Shown here: positions 21,668-33,560 of the stretch, one piece after another
How positions within the stretch are numbered: position 1 is the first letter of the stretch
Layout: the number at the start of each line of letters is the position of its first letter
Assembly: GCA_029204045.2 (NCBI GenBank)
Contig: CM055064.1
Coordinates: 3,743,766-3,807,765, forward strand
Reading direction: 5' to 3'
Length of the DNA stretch: 64,000 bases
Source of the DNA: Tillandsia leiboldiana
Lineage: Eukaryota > Streptophyta > Magnoliopsida > Poales > Bromeliaceae
Notes under the pieces: model-generated
The model's input: only the letters and a program-made list of their open reading frames with translations
What the model was told of the DNA's origin: nothing
Database searches by the model: none
Translations under genes and position numbers: made by a program

Positions 21668-23464
21668 CTACAGCCAATTGTGAGGCAAAGCATTCGGAAT
21701 AACACCATTCTCACCTCCGCCAGCGTTGCTGCTTCCAGAAGTAGAACTGCTAGACAACATTGCAAATACACTTCCGCCATGCACCCTGCCTTCAGGTTCC
21801 GCATTAACAGCTCTGACGGTATTAACCCCATGAACACGGTGGTCTTCCACCAATGCAGTATGAATAGCACAAAGGCCAATCTTTCCCCTAGCAAAGCGGT
21901 CACAAGGAGAATTCCCCGTGCCAAAACCTGACCCAGCTTGACCCCAAGCACACCGCTTGCCTCCCCCGTGCGCCTTGCAGTACTCAGTGCTCCCCTGAGC
22001 GCTCTTCCCACATCCATCGAACTTGCACCGCTTGCCCCCTCCATGACGGACGCAGTGGTCTGTCCGCCCCCTCGCACTCTTCGTGCAGTCAGGGAAAGAA
22101 CACCTTTTGCCCCCACCATGCGCGACGCAGAACTGGGTCCCACCATGCACGCTCTTATGGCAACCTCCCGGAAACGAACAACGCTTTCCCCCGCCATGTC
22201 CTTTGCAGTAGGGCGTGCTTCCCTCAGCTCCCTTGTTGCATCCTGGAAAAGTACATCTCTTGCCCCCTCCATGCGCCTTGCAGAACATTGTGCTGCCCTG
22301 AGCTCCCTTCTTACACTCAGGGAACTGGCACCTTCGGCCCCCTCCATGGGAGATGCATAGGCCAGATCGGCCTTCCGCACTCCGTGTACAGTTCTCCATC
22401 TGGCACCTCTTGCCGCCGCCATGCTTGATGCAGCGGCCGGACTTCCCTCTGGCTGCACGAGCGCACTCCTCCTGGCTGCAGCGCCGCCCGCCGCCGTGAG
22501 CAATGCAGAAGTCAGTTCGGCCCTCTGCACTTTTAGTGCATCCAAGGGAATGGCACCTCCGGCCCCCTCCGTGGGCTTTGCAAAAGATGGTCCGACCCTC
22601 AGCCCCCCTCTGACAGCCTGCTTTCTTGCACCTCCGGCCCCCGCCGTGGGCTATGCAGAACCCGGAAGAGCCTCTAGCTCCTTTCCCGCAACCCAGAAAC
22701 TGGCAATTCTTCGTACTGCTGCTGCGCTGTGGCAGTAGAACAACTTCAGAAGTCGAGGCAGTCGGACTTTTCAAGTTTTGTACGGAAGTTGGTGGGAGTT
22801 GCGGAACATAAGACTGAACAGTCTTTCCAGTAAAACCTTGTTTAGATAGGAATGCTGCATTCTCCTCAGAGACATGTACATATGGTAAAAGATTATTCCC
22901 AGTTTTCCACCGAGAAGATGTTGATCCTTCATCAACTGTCGGTAATGAAACAACATTTACCAAATTATGGAATACATCCTGATGAGGCAAGGCTGAAATG
23001 GTATTAGCATTTGTAACGACAGATTCAGAAGGCCCCACTGAGAGACTCAACTGAAGGTCAAATTTATGATCACTTTGCAATGACTTTGGAGCAGCAAACG
23101 CCGGTATCTTCGGGTTCGGGGCACTCTCGTTGCTAAGACTAAGCTGAAAATTCAAGTCCAGATCCATCGAGGACTCCACATCACTTTCCTTAGAGGAGGA
23201 CACAGTGCAAGCAGTTGCCAAGCTTTGTTTGCTGCTATCAGATGAACTTGACGGGCGGCCCAAACCTAGCGAGAGTGAAGTACTTCCCAGATGCTCAATT
23301 GCATTAACATCAACCCACTTCCTCTTTATCCCTTTTGAAACTGTAGAATCAAGCCTTAAGATGGTATCTGTGTGATTTCCAGCTCCTGTTGTTATTGAGC
23401 TCCAACCCCCAAAAGAATATGAAGAAACATTAGCGAATCCTGGGTGTCCAAGCCTGTTGTCCAT
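21668..23464 (-). CDS. Cys/His-repeat protein of the 'WRKY19-like' family (no WRKY domain)
   Basis: Single coding exon of 598 residues. The start is the ATG at 23464 in a strong context (GTAGCCATGG); the open frame extends five codons upstream only through a TTG. The N-terminal half (1-245) is Ser-rich and holds LxLxL motifs (SLSLGL near 64-68, LQLSL at 137-141) plus DLDLN. From about residue 254 come ten tandem repeats of roughly 25 residues, with pattern C-x4-C-x-[KR]-x-A-x-G-x-[ST]-x-x-C-x-x-HGGG-[KR]-[RK]-C, and an eleventh degenerate one. The regular Cys and His suggest zinc binding. Relatives are annotated 'probable WRKY transcription factor 19' or loricrin-like because WRKY19 shares the repeats, but no WRKYGQK exists here. 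Function is unknown; nuclear regulation with Topless-type corepression via LxLxL is an inference. Confidence 0.9.
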   Translation of the reverse strand: MDNRLGHPGFANVSSYSFGGWSSITTGAGNHTDTILRLDSTVSKGIKRKWVDVNAIEHLGSTSLSLGLGRPSSSSDSSKQSLATACTVSSSKESDVESSMDLDLNFQLSLSNESAPNPKIPAFAAPKSLQSDHKFDLQLSLSVGPSESVVTNANTISALPHQDVFHNLVNVVSLPTVDEGSTSSRWKTGNNLLPYVHVSEENAAFLSKQGFTGKTVQSYVPQLPPTSVQNLKSPTASTSEVVLLPQRSSSTKNCQFLGCGKGARGSSGFCIAHGGGRRCKKAGCQRGAEGRTIFCKAHGGGRRCHSLGCTKSAEGRTDFCIAHGGGRRCSQEECARAARGKSGRCIKHGGGKRCQMENCTRSAEGRSGLCISHGGGRRCQFPECKKGAQGSTMFCKAHGGGKRCTFPGCNKGAEGSTPYCKGHGGGKRCSFPGGCHKSVHGGTQFCVAHGGGKRCSFPDCTKSARGRTDHCVRHGGGKRCKFDGCGKSAQGSTEYCKAHGGGKRCAWGQAGSGFGTGNSPCDRFARGKIGLCAIHTALVEDHRVHGVNTVRAVNAEPEGRVHGGSVFAMLSSSSTSGSSNAGGGENGVIPNALPHNWL

Positions 23465-24784
23465 GGCTACTACTGCCAAAAGATTTCTCCAGAAAAAAAA
23501 TTACCCTAATTTTAAGACTAATATAGTCTGAAAATCTAGATCTAAAGTTACAGACAATTAAGAGTAGTGGACTTTGTAGAAGTCCTTGCATCCACCACTA
23601 ACAAAGCCCGAGGTATCACGGCGGTCCATGTTGCGGGAAACTGAAGTGAGATAGAATGAGCTAAATGATAGTGGCAGAAATCAAGCTAAAACAGATGGTC
23701 AGGACCAACTGGCTTCATAAGATAGAATAAACATCTCACAGTCCTGCAAACACCGGGAAAAGAAACAAGCTACATAAGAAGTAGGAAGCAAGGAAATTAC
23801 AAAAACATAATGAAAATAAACCAGAATACATAACAGATGAACTAAATCCCCCGCTACTGCGAAGGTTGGTCGGTACTTTCCAACGTCTGATTGCAAAATA
23901 GTCGAATCAACATGAATCATATGCAAATTCACAATAACAAAATCATGTAAGCTACCCAAGAATCTACAGCAGTCAGTATAATAATAATAATAATAATTTG
24001 TATGCGAATTTGTATTATAAAGTTGGGAGTTCCATTAAAATCTGTAAAGCCACCTTAATCTTTCAAAAAGAGCTTATACTTTTCCTATGCAATCTCTCTC
24101 TTATTAATGTTTTATATTTTCACATACCTCTCGCTTTTTGCTCATGATTTATCAATGATTCTATTTACCTATGTCCCCCTAAATTTTCAAAACTTTTCTA
24201 GTTAGAGTACTATTACGAATCTACAATATTTTATACATCGTGCATCACAAAGGGGACCATATCTTCTACAGGTGTGTGTGAAGACACAGAAGTAACTATA
24301 TATTTATCTAAGGCACCTAAAATTTTCAACAGCACGAAACTCCTCGCTACCTACCTACTGATACCATGCAACTTCCTGAGGACTTCACCAGAAATTCATA
24401 AGGTAGCAATAGCATCAAATTAAATTAACAAGCTTCTAAAAAAATATTTAGCATGAAAACTACAGCATCGCAGAGAGAAGATAAACTGTACAAGAGATGT
24501 GTACACTTGAAACAAACCTCAAAACGTAGTTTTTAACAATCAAAGCCCGGGATAATGATCAAGAGAACTGAAACAAAAAATAAAAAAGAAAAGTTAGCAA
24601 CTTTAGATTATGTGATCCTTTATCATAATATCAACTCCAAATCAATCAGATCACCGAGCAGAACAAAAGCCAAATCAATAGTTTTTTTATTTTTTCTTTT
24701 TCTTCTTCTCTTTTTTACCAATCACGCATAAAAGCTATAGCCCACAACCAAAAAAGGCACCACCTTTACCAGGAAACTGAATTT

Positions 24785-25205
24785 CCAAACTATGAACATA
24801 TTATGCTCAACCAAAACCGCCCCCAAAAAAAAAAACAGTTTTTTCACCAAGGGAACTCAGATTCGATACTATGAACATATTATCTTCAACTCAAACAAAA
24901 AAAAAGAAAAGGAAAGAAACAAAAACACCTTTTTCACCAGAGAACTCAGATTTGATGCCATGAACAGATCATGTTCAACTCAAACAAACAAAAAAAAAAG
25001 GCACTTTCTCCACCAAGAAAATAAGATTCCGATACTATGAACAGATTATGTGCAACTCAAACCAAAAAAAAAAAAGAAAAGAAAAGCACTTTTTTCTCCA
25101 GGAAACTCGGATTCCGATACTACCAACAGATTAAAATTCAACTCATACCTTAAAAAAAAAAAAAAAACACGTTTTTCCACCAAGGGAACTCAGATTCAAT
25201 ACTCA
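24785..25205. repeat. Five tandem imperfect 80-95 bp repeats in the leader intron
   Basis: Units contain a poly(A) run, then 'TTTTTCACCAAGGGAACTCA', then 'GATTCGATACTATGAACA', ending 'TTCAACTCAAAC'. Length differences come mostly from the poly(A) segment. Unit boundaries lie near 24785, 24877, 24972, 25050 and 25138. Confidence 0.85.
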
Positions 25206-25473
25206 AACCTAAAAAGCTCCCCAAAGCCCCTAAAATTTCCCGACGATGTAATCGATTCCAAGTTCCGACCACTGAGAACTTGATTAGAATAGATCCGTAG
25301 CAACCAAATCACGCCAAATAAAGAGAATCAATTGCAGCAACGGACAAAGAGAGAAAGAGAGAGAGTAAACCTCGATTCGACGATTCCGAGGAAGGGGTGG
25401 GATCTCGAGCGGGCGATGGAGGCTAGGGTTTATCTCGCGGAAGAGGCGACAAGAGCGCGAGAGAGGGGATCCA

Positions 25474-25517
25474 CTGTAGAGAGAGAGAGAGAGAGTGAGA
25501 GAGAGAGAGAGAGAGGA
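25474..25517. repeat. (GA)n / (CT)n microsatellite in the 5' UTR
   Basis: An interrupted GA repeat on the plus strand, read as CT on the sense strand of the Cys/His-repeat gene. CT-rich leaders are common in plant promoters. Confidence 0.85.
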
Positions 25518-25573
25518 CGCGCACGGAAACGAGAGAATTTGGAAAAAAAAACCCCCTGCCCAGTGGACGACGA

Positions 25574-25586
25574 GGTATTTTTTATA
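25574..25586 (-). promoter_or_regulatory. TATA box of the Cys/His-repeat gene
   Basis: The minus strand reads ATTATATAAAAAATA immediately upstream of the GC-richer first exon. This places the start of transcription near 25550. Confidence 0.6.
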
Positions 25587-25665
25587 TAATAATAATAATA
25601 TAATAATAATAATAACTTAATAAGACGAGGATTACTATTTTTACTGTTTTATAATCTAAAATAGA

Positions 25666-25872
25666 AGAGCCGTATTTATATTTTTAAAAGCACAACCACA
25701 AATATATTTATAAATTTTTTATTATTAAATTTATATTAAAATTTATATTATTTATTTATATTATTATTTTTTAGTTGGTTTTATAATAGCATAAGTCTTA
25801 ATACAAATTTAATAATAAAAAATTTACAAACGTAGTTAGACTTATGCTTTTAAAAATATATAAGCTCTACCA
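25666..25872. mobile_element. MITE family D, diverged copy
   Basis: Ends AGAGCCGTATTTATATTTTT ... AAAATATATAAGCTCTAC, with the same layout as 8255-8463. Mutated but still palindromic. Confidence 0.6.
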
Positions 25873-25889
25873 AAATGAAATGTACATTT

Positions 25890-26650
25890 TACACTTTTCG
25901 GTCAAAAATTATAATTTTATTACTGGCATATCAATTTTTTAATTTTATTAAAAATTATTTAATTTTTTTTATAATATATAAAATAATATTTTTTTAATAA
26001 AAATATTATGCTCGTTCCACGACCATTATCTTTATTCCATTCAAGAATCATAATTTTACTAGTATCCAATCAATTTTTTTTTTATTAGAGTGTGTAAGAT
26101 ATAAACTCATTTTGAAATATATAAATAATATTTTTTTAATAAGAACATCTTTTTCGTTTTAGAATTATTATTTTTACTCTACATATCCAATTATAATTTT
26201 ACTATTATTACATCATTTTTTTTTATTTTTATTAAAAATTATTTAAATTTTTAAAATTCTTAAATAAAGTGTTTAAGATCAACACCAATTTTTAGCAGCT
26301 GGACAAATAGTATTTTCTAAATAAGAACACCCTCCTTGTTCTAAAATTATTATTTTTACTCCATTCATGGATTATAATTTCACTATTGTCATATTAATTT
26401 TTTTTATTTTTACTAAAAATTATTTAAATTTTTATGAACCTTCAAATAAAGTGTATAAGATAAGATCTATATTATTATATTATTTTTGGATGTATAAATA
26501 GTATTTTCTTAAGAAAAGCACTAGCTTGATTTCAAAACCTTTATTTTTTTATTTATCATGCCAATTTTTTTTATAATAATTTATTTAGATTTCTATTAAT
26601 TTTAAAATAAAACGGGCTAGATCTACATCATTTTTGAACTATACAATCAA
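25890..26650. repeat. Degenerate satellite-like array, about 135-185 bp spacing
   Basis: Four to five diverged copies of a block containing 'TATAATTTTACTATTGTCAT' and 'AATTATTTAAATTTTTATAA', spaced about 135, 144, 180 and 186 bp. Old and heavily mutated. Confidence 0.5.
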
Positions 26651-29462
26651 ATAAAATTTTTCATATAATAAAGGGTTAATTTCTTTTCGTGTTCTTCTAA
26701 AAAATAATAATTTTATAGATTGTAAATATAAAAGTGTATGAAAATAAAGCAAGAACAATAAAATTTATCCTCATTAATTATTCCGCCAAACCGTTTACAA
26801 AAATAATTAAAATAATTATTTCGATGAAATCTGATTATTTTAAATAATTTTAGAATAATATGAAAATAACTATTCCACACCTTTTCAAAGCTATTCTCAA
26901 GATTAATTAAAATTAAAGAAAAATGTAATCATAATTATACTTAGTTAAATAAAATAAATTTAAAATTTTAAAATAAAATAATAAATATTATTATTATTTT
27001 TTATTTTAAATTTTTATATTTATAGCCTAATAATAATAGTATAATAATATTTGTTATTGTTATTATTATTAGTAGCTAAAATACTACTATTATCATTATA
27101 AATAAAATAGTATGTATTATGATATATAATATATTATTTTGTATTGTTTATATATAATTTTTAAATTATTCTCTACTATCCTACTATCCGTTGAAATTTT
27201 TTTAACAATAAACTAATTTCAAATTAAAAAAATATTTTCAACCTTTACGTCAAAACAAGCACACCTTAAGAACAAGTGGTGTAAAAGCCCAAATAATTAA
27301 TTAATTTTTTTTACAAAAAATAATGTGACAAATAAAAAAATAATTAATTGGAAACAAAAAGTGTGTGAGATGTATACTCTCCTTTATTTATTAAAGTATA
27401 TCAAAAGCATAACTCTTATTTATTTTTTTATTATTTTAAATATTTCTTAACTATCAATACTGTGTAACACTTTGTATAGCACCAAATCACAATCTGAGTC
27501 GAATTGATTCACAGTTTTACAAAATTAAGTGCATTGATTTGGAGCTTGATTGTGGTTTAGTTTAGAATGGATGGAATTGGAGTCAATTTCATTATCTATT
27601 TATTCTATTTTATCCTCAGACAAATAATTTATAAAAAAATTTGGAAAGGATATTTAAAATTTCAAATCACGAATATATGATGATTTCTATTTCTTATTAA
27701 CTTTGGAAGGATTCTGAGTACTATTTCACCAACAATCCACTAAATATATATATATCTCCAATTAAGATCGAATTAAGATGAATAATTAAAGGATCATAAC
27801 CAAAACGAAGAAAGAAAAAATGCCAAAAATCCAATAACAACAAGGTGTAATATGCATGAGCTCCATCAACTACAACCCTATTTTGAAATAGTTCGTTTAA
27901 CTATTTTTCATTTAGTGCCAATAAATTTTTTTTTTATTAATACAATTTAGATTATTCATGCCAATAATATTGTTAGGCATATCAAAATTAATTAATAGTA
28001 TTTTTTTAAAAATATATATAAGGTTTTTTGAATAGTTTTCCACGTGATCAAACTACGTACGTACACTTCTTTTTCTTTTTTTTTTTTTCTTTAGAGAGAA
28101 AAAGTTTAAGCAATTAAGTTTTAAACTTAAAATTTCATGTATCAACAATTAATTTTTTTAAAAAAGATTCTTAGCCATTCATAATTGTAAAGGCCATTAT
28201 TTTTATTAATTAACAATTTGTTTTTTAGAAAATATAATTATCAAACTACTAAAGGTTGAGAGAATATTTTTATATTTTTACATAAAAGTTCAAATATAAA
28301 GAATCCCATTATTATGCTATCAATAACACTAAAAATTTAGTACTATTAAATTTTTTTCGTTAAATTTATTTATTTATTTATTTTTATTTTTTAAATAATA
28401 CTATAAATTATATTTATATGGTAAATATTATTGTAAAATTGGTATGTGCATGTGTGCAAGCTTAGACCTCTCGTGGGGTGTTTGTATAAATAAAAATATT
28501 TTTAAGAAGTTGCGTGTAAATACGAGCTTAGAAACGGTTGAAATAATATAATTTCTTAATCTTAATGGTGAAAAATTTTAGGTTTTTTTAGGTTAATTTC
28601 TTTCTATACGTTCATAAATATATTGAGTAATAAATATATTTCAAAAAAATTTAATTTTTTATATTTATTTTTTAAAAAAAATTAAATTATTCATATATAT
28701 TTTTGTTGTGAATAAGAAAAATATAATTAACTATACGTTAAATATTTAATCTTAATTACTGAGTAAGATAAATTTATTTATTTTTTTATCCTTTCTGATA
28801 TTATACTTAATCATAAATATATTATGTTAAAAAAATAAGTCGTAAACTAACAATAACAAATTAGAGAAATATATATGAACAACTTACTTACGAATTTTAA
28901 AATAATAAATATAAAAAATTAAATTTTATAAAAATATATTTACTATTTAATATATTTAAGATACGGTTTAGTTATGAAATAAAAGAGAACCAGTTGTACC
29001 AAAAATAAGTATAAATATGAAAATTAGCTGAAACTATTGTAAAAATGTGCTTGGTATGATAATAAAAAATAAAAGGAATAAAGAATAATAATTATATAAA
29101 ATGATGAAATTGTTCTTAACCATAATAATTTTTTAAAATAAATAAAAATTTTATTTGTATGATTTTAAATATTTAATTTAAAATATATTTATTAAAATTT
29201 ATATTTTACTGTATATAAAAAAATTATTAAAAAATTTTAAAATTTATAAATTTTTTAAAAAATTAAAATTTTACAATTTATAATTTTTTTTTATTATTAT
29301 TATTTTTTTTTTAAAAAAAAAAAGCAGATGGGGACGGGGGAGACTCTCCTTAAAAAAAAAAAAAGTTCGGGGATTAAAGAAAGGGATATTTCCTTTTAAT
29401 TCCCAAACCAAACACATCCTATAAAATAAAATATATAAAATTAATCCAATTTATTTTTACTA

Positions 29463-29469
<7 letters not shown>

Positions 29470-29493
<24 letters not shown>

Positions 29494-29835
29494 CGTCAAG
29501 CGTGTAGACCGTGAGGCCGGTATCCTCGCCCGCGCACGTTAGAGAGGCCGCGCACGGTAATGAGGTGGGGCCCGCGGCGTAGGGATGCGGTCGTGAGCGC
29601 GACGCGACGACACGTCATCCGTTGCGTCATGAACACCCCCCGCCACACACACACACACACACACACAAAATGAGGAAACAGGGTAGGACGGGGAAACGCA
29701 GTGGTGGGGCCCGCAGGGCGGGGGTACACGCAAAACGAGGGAAATCACCGCGGGTGTTCGCGGCGGCTTCTACGTCGCTTTCGCACTCTCCGTCCAACTT
29801 CCTGGCGGTGCCGTAGGTGAACGGGTGAGATCTAC
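29470..29835. other. GC-rich island in the gene desert
   Basis: After a run of about 23 A (29470-29493) comes roughly 340 bp of GC- and CpG-rich sequence ('CCCGCGCACGTTAGAGAGGC', 'GAGCGCGACGCGACGACACG'), including an (AC)n run at 29643-29668. Short open frames occur on both strands but none looks like a protein family. It could be a relict promoter/first exon or part of a transposon. Confidence 0.5.
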
Positions 29836-29984
29836 ACACTAATCACTTCACTGATAAATAAAATGATATGTACCAAAAAAAAAAGAAAAAGGTACAAATA
29901 TTATTTTTCTTCGTATATTTCACCTAAATTATAGGACTACTAATTTAAACAAATAAAATAAGACCAAAATCACTTCCACCTATC

Positions 29985-29987
<3 letters not shown>

Positions 29988-30059
<72 letters not shown>
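29988..30059. repeat. (TA)n microsatellite, about 72 bp
   Basis: Left border of the hairpin-MITE cluster. Confidence 0.98.
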
Positions 30060-30061
<2 letters not shown>

Positions 30062-30231
30062 AAAATGCTACTTGTACACCCCATTTGGGGGTGTACATCG
30101 CACACCCCACCCATCTAATGGGTGGGGTGTGGTGAGGGGTCACTTCACAATTTGTGAAGTGACCCCCCCACCCTTAGATGGGTGGGTGTAAGATGTACAC
30201 CCCCTTTGGGGGTGTACATATAGCGTTGCTC
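30060..30231. mobile_element. Five-hairpin MITE, family C, copy 1
   Basis: A 172-bp element with ends GGAAAATGCTA ... TAGCGTTGCTC. Five local inverted repeats lie in a row: TACACCCC/GGGGTGTA, CACCCCACCCAT/ATGGGTGGGGTG, GGTCACTTCACAA/TTGTGAAGTGACC, CACCC/GGGTG, and TACACCCCC/GGGGGTGTA. The whole is also a palindrome. Non-coding. Confidence 0.85.
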
Positions 30232-30248
30232 ATATATATATATATATA

Positions 30249-30420
30249 GGTTATGCTAGATGTACACCCCTTTAAGGGTGTATATTTTATACCTCATATT
30301 ATTCTGGAGTGGGTATTATTTTACTAGTCACATCGAGTGACGAGTAAAATTCACCTCACTCCAGGATGGAGTGGGGTGTAAGATATACACCCCTAAATGG
30401 GTGTATACTTATATATACCA
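30249..30420. mobile_element. Five-hairpin MITE, family C, copy 2 (diverged)
   Basis: Same order of hairpins as copy 1 but different sequence: TACACCCCTTTAAGGGTGTA, then a CACTCC-type stem, a GTCAC-centred stem, and TACACCCCTAAATGGGTGTA. Short TA runs flank it. Confidence 0.75.
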
Positions 30421-30431
30421 TATATATATAT

Positions 30432-30601
30432 GAGCAATGCTACATGTACACCCCGAAGGGGTGTACATCATACATCTTCACCATTTTAATGGTGCCGATA
30501 TTTTTTACGGGTCACATCAAGTGACCCATCATTACACCCCCACCCTTAGATGGGTGGGGGTGTGAGATGTACACCCCTTACGGGTGTACACATAGCATTT
30601 T

Positions 30602-30603
<2 letters not shown>
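30432..30603. mobile_element. Five-hairpin MITE, family C, copy 3
   Basis: Ends GAGCAATGCTACATGTACAC ... ATAGCATTTTCC. The stems are preserved, e.g. TACACCCCGAAGGGGTGTA and GGGTCACATCAAGTGACCC. A long (TA)n array follows. Confidence 0.85.

Positions 30604-30687
<84 letters not shown>
30604..30687. repeat. (TA)n microsatellite, about 84 bp
   Basis: Between the family C cluster and a family A MITE. Confidence 0.98.
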
Positions 30688-30689
<2 letters not shown>

Positions 30690-30691
<2 letters not shown>

Positions 30692-30906
30692 AGTTTTCAT
30701 ATTTTTAAAAGTATAAAATTATTAGTATTTATAAATTTTTAATTTTTAAATAAAAATATGTGTGGTTAGGATGAAAGTGGGCCCTTTGGGTGATGGGTAG
30801 AATAGCATGATGTAAAAGATGGAATTAGTCAAAGGATCTGATCTAACCGTAGAAAATTTATAAGTACTAAATGCTTAATACTTTTACAAGTATAGTAGCC
30901 CGACTC
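30690..30906. mobile_element. MITE family A (TTTTAAAAG-terminus variant)
   Basis: Ends GAGTTTTCATATTTTTAAAA ... CTTTTACAAGTATAGTAGCC. The interior carries 'GTGGTTAGGATGAAAGTGGG'. Confidence 0.65.
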
Positions 30907-30944
30907 TCTCTCTTTCTCTCTCCCTATATATATATATAAAATTG

Positions 30945-31173
30945 AGCTTCTATACTTTTAAAAGTATCAAGTCATTGGTGGTTATAGGTTTATAGCCCTT
31001 AGCTGAAAAAGATGTGTGGCTAAGATGATAGTGAGTCCCTTAGATTAAGCGAGTGTTTGGTGGAATAGAATGATTTAAGGGATGAAATTAGTCAAAGGAG
31101 TAGATCTAACGGTAGAAAACTTACAAGCACTAATTATTTGGTGCTTGTACAAGCATAGTAGACGAACTCATAT
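30945..31173. mobile_element. MITE family A (TTTTAAAAG-terminus variant)
   Basis: Ends GAGCTTCTATACTTTTAAAA ... CTTGTACAAGCATAGTAGAC, about 229 bp, with a conserved interior and short TA flanks. Confidence 0.65.
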
Positions 31174-31195
31174 AAAATTGAGTCCGGCTATATAT

Positions 31196-31646
31196 ATAAA
31201 AATCTGCAAGCACCAATGACTTGGTACTTTTCAGAGTATAGGAGCTCAAATAAATTTTGTAATTTTTCGATATCGTTTGCCTAATAATCAACGAGACTCA
31301 AAATCAACAATTTTAATAGTCGTGATAAGTCGCTTGTAAGTTTAGCGGTATAGAAATATTCAAATCATGTAAAATTTTGATAGAAAATTTTTTATATTTA
31401 TATATGATCAATATTTTTGATTTAAAATTTTAGTATTATATCATCACATTTTGTAAGATTTTTATTTTCAGCCCCTTTCGATCACTAGGCAAATAATATC
31501 AAAAAATTACAAAATTTATTTTCTAGGTATTTTAAATACTCTAAATCAAATCTAACAAAGCCGATCATCGATTCAGAAGTCCCAATATCGAAAACAATTT
31601 ATAAGCATGGATGCCTTCGTGTTTATAAAAGCACCCCAACCGCAAT
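31196..31646. mobile_element. Palindromic MITE, family B, shortened left arm
   Basis: The right arm 'AAAGCCGATCATCGATTCAG' and centre match other family B copies; the left arm is partly replaced by a family A fragment ('CAAGCACCAATGACTTGGTA'). Confidence 0.55.
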
Positions 31647-31653
31647 ATATATA

Positions 31654-33151
<1,498 letters not shown>

Positions 33152-33203
<52 letters not shown>
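33152..33203. repeat. (TA)n microsatellite, 52 bp
   Basis: Between a family A and a truncated family B MITE. Confidence 0.98.
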
Positions 33204-33204
<1 letters not shown>

Positions 33205-33207
<3 letters not shown>

Positions 33208-33560
33208 TACTATAGTATAATGAGTACGATCGACTTCGTACTTACAAGTTATTTTCGATGATAGAGTTTTCAAATTGACGATCCATACTGTTAAACATGA
33301 TTTAAATTATTCGAAATATTTAGAAATTAAATTTTATAAGTTTTTTTATATCATTTACCTTACCATCAAAAGAACTCAAAATTAATAATTTTTAACGACC
33401 GGTATAAAATGCTTATTAATTTAACGATCTAAACAAATCGGAATATGTTAAAATTTTGATAGAAAATTTTATTATTACTTAGATAGAGATCTATAATTTT
33501 GATTTTAAATTGAAAAAATCTGAACCTCTATTTTTAGAAGATCGTTCTATTTTAACCGTT
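33205..33560. mobile_element. Family B MITE, right arm missing or degraded
   Basis: The left arm matches 9104 onward ('TTCGATGATAGAGTTTTCAA', 'AATTGACGATCCATACTGTT'). The palindromic partner is not recognisable. Confidence 0.5.

Larger units (their letters stand above)
23465..25560 (-). other. 5' UTR exon(s) and leader intron(s) of the Cys/His-repeat gene
   Basis: A likely first non-coding exon spans about 25550-25376, ending in ATCGAATCGAG before a GTTTAC donor on the minus strand. Acceptor candidates lie just before the ATG (CTTTTGGCAG at about 23471-23480). The interval is AT-rich, non-coding and contains a tandem repeat at 24785-25205. One or more leader introns are implied; the exact structure needs transcript data. 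Confidence 0.5.
25620..29480. other. Gene desert, very AT-rich
   Basis: No gene is seen on either strand. It holds a diverged family D MITE at 25666-25872, a degenerate satellite at 25890-26650, and near 29040-29420 a degraded relative of the Tourist-like elements ('CCCAAACCAAACACATCCTA'). The rest is AT-rich low complexity. Confidence 0.6.

Noticed and set aside
21680..22738. Long plus-strand and alternate minus-strand frames opposite the Cys/His-repeat gene
   Set aside because: They are shadows of a GC-rich repetitive coding exon. The minus frame starting at 23464 alone shows regular Cys/His repeats.
21668..23464. Calling this a WRKY transcription factor
   Set aside because: No WRKYGQK heptad or C2H2/C2HC WRKY zinc finger is present. 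Only the Cys/His repeats shared with WRKY19 are seen.
24785..25205. CRISPR-like regular repeats
   Set aside because: Units are imperfect with poly(A) length variation and no distinct spacers, in a plant nuclear intron. It is an ordinary tandem repeat.
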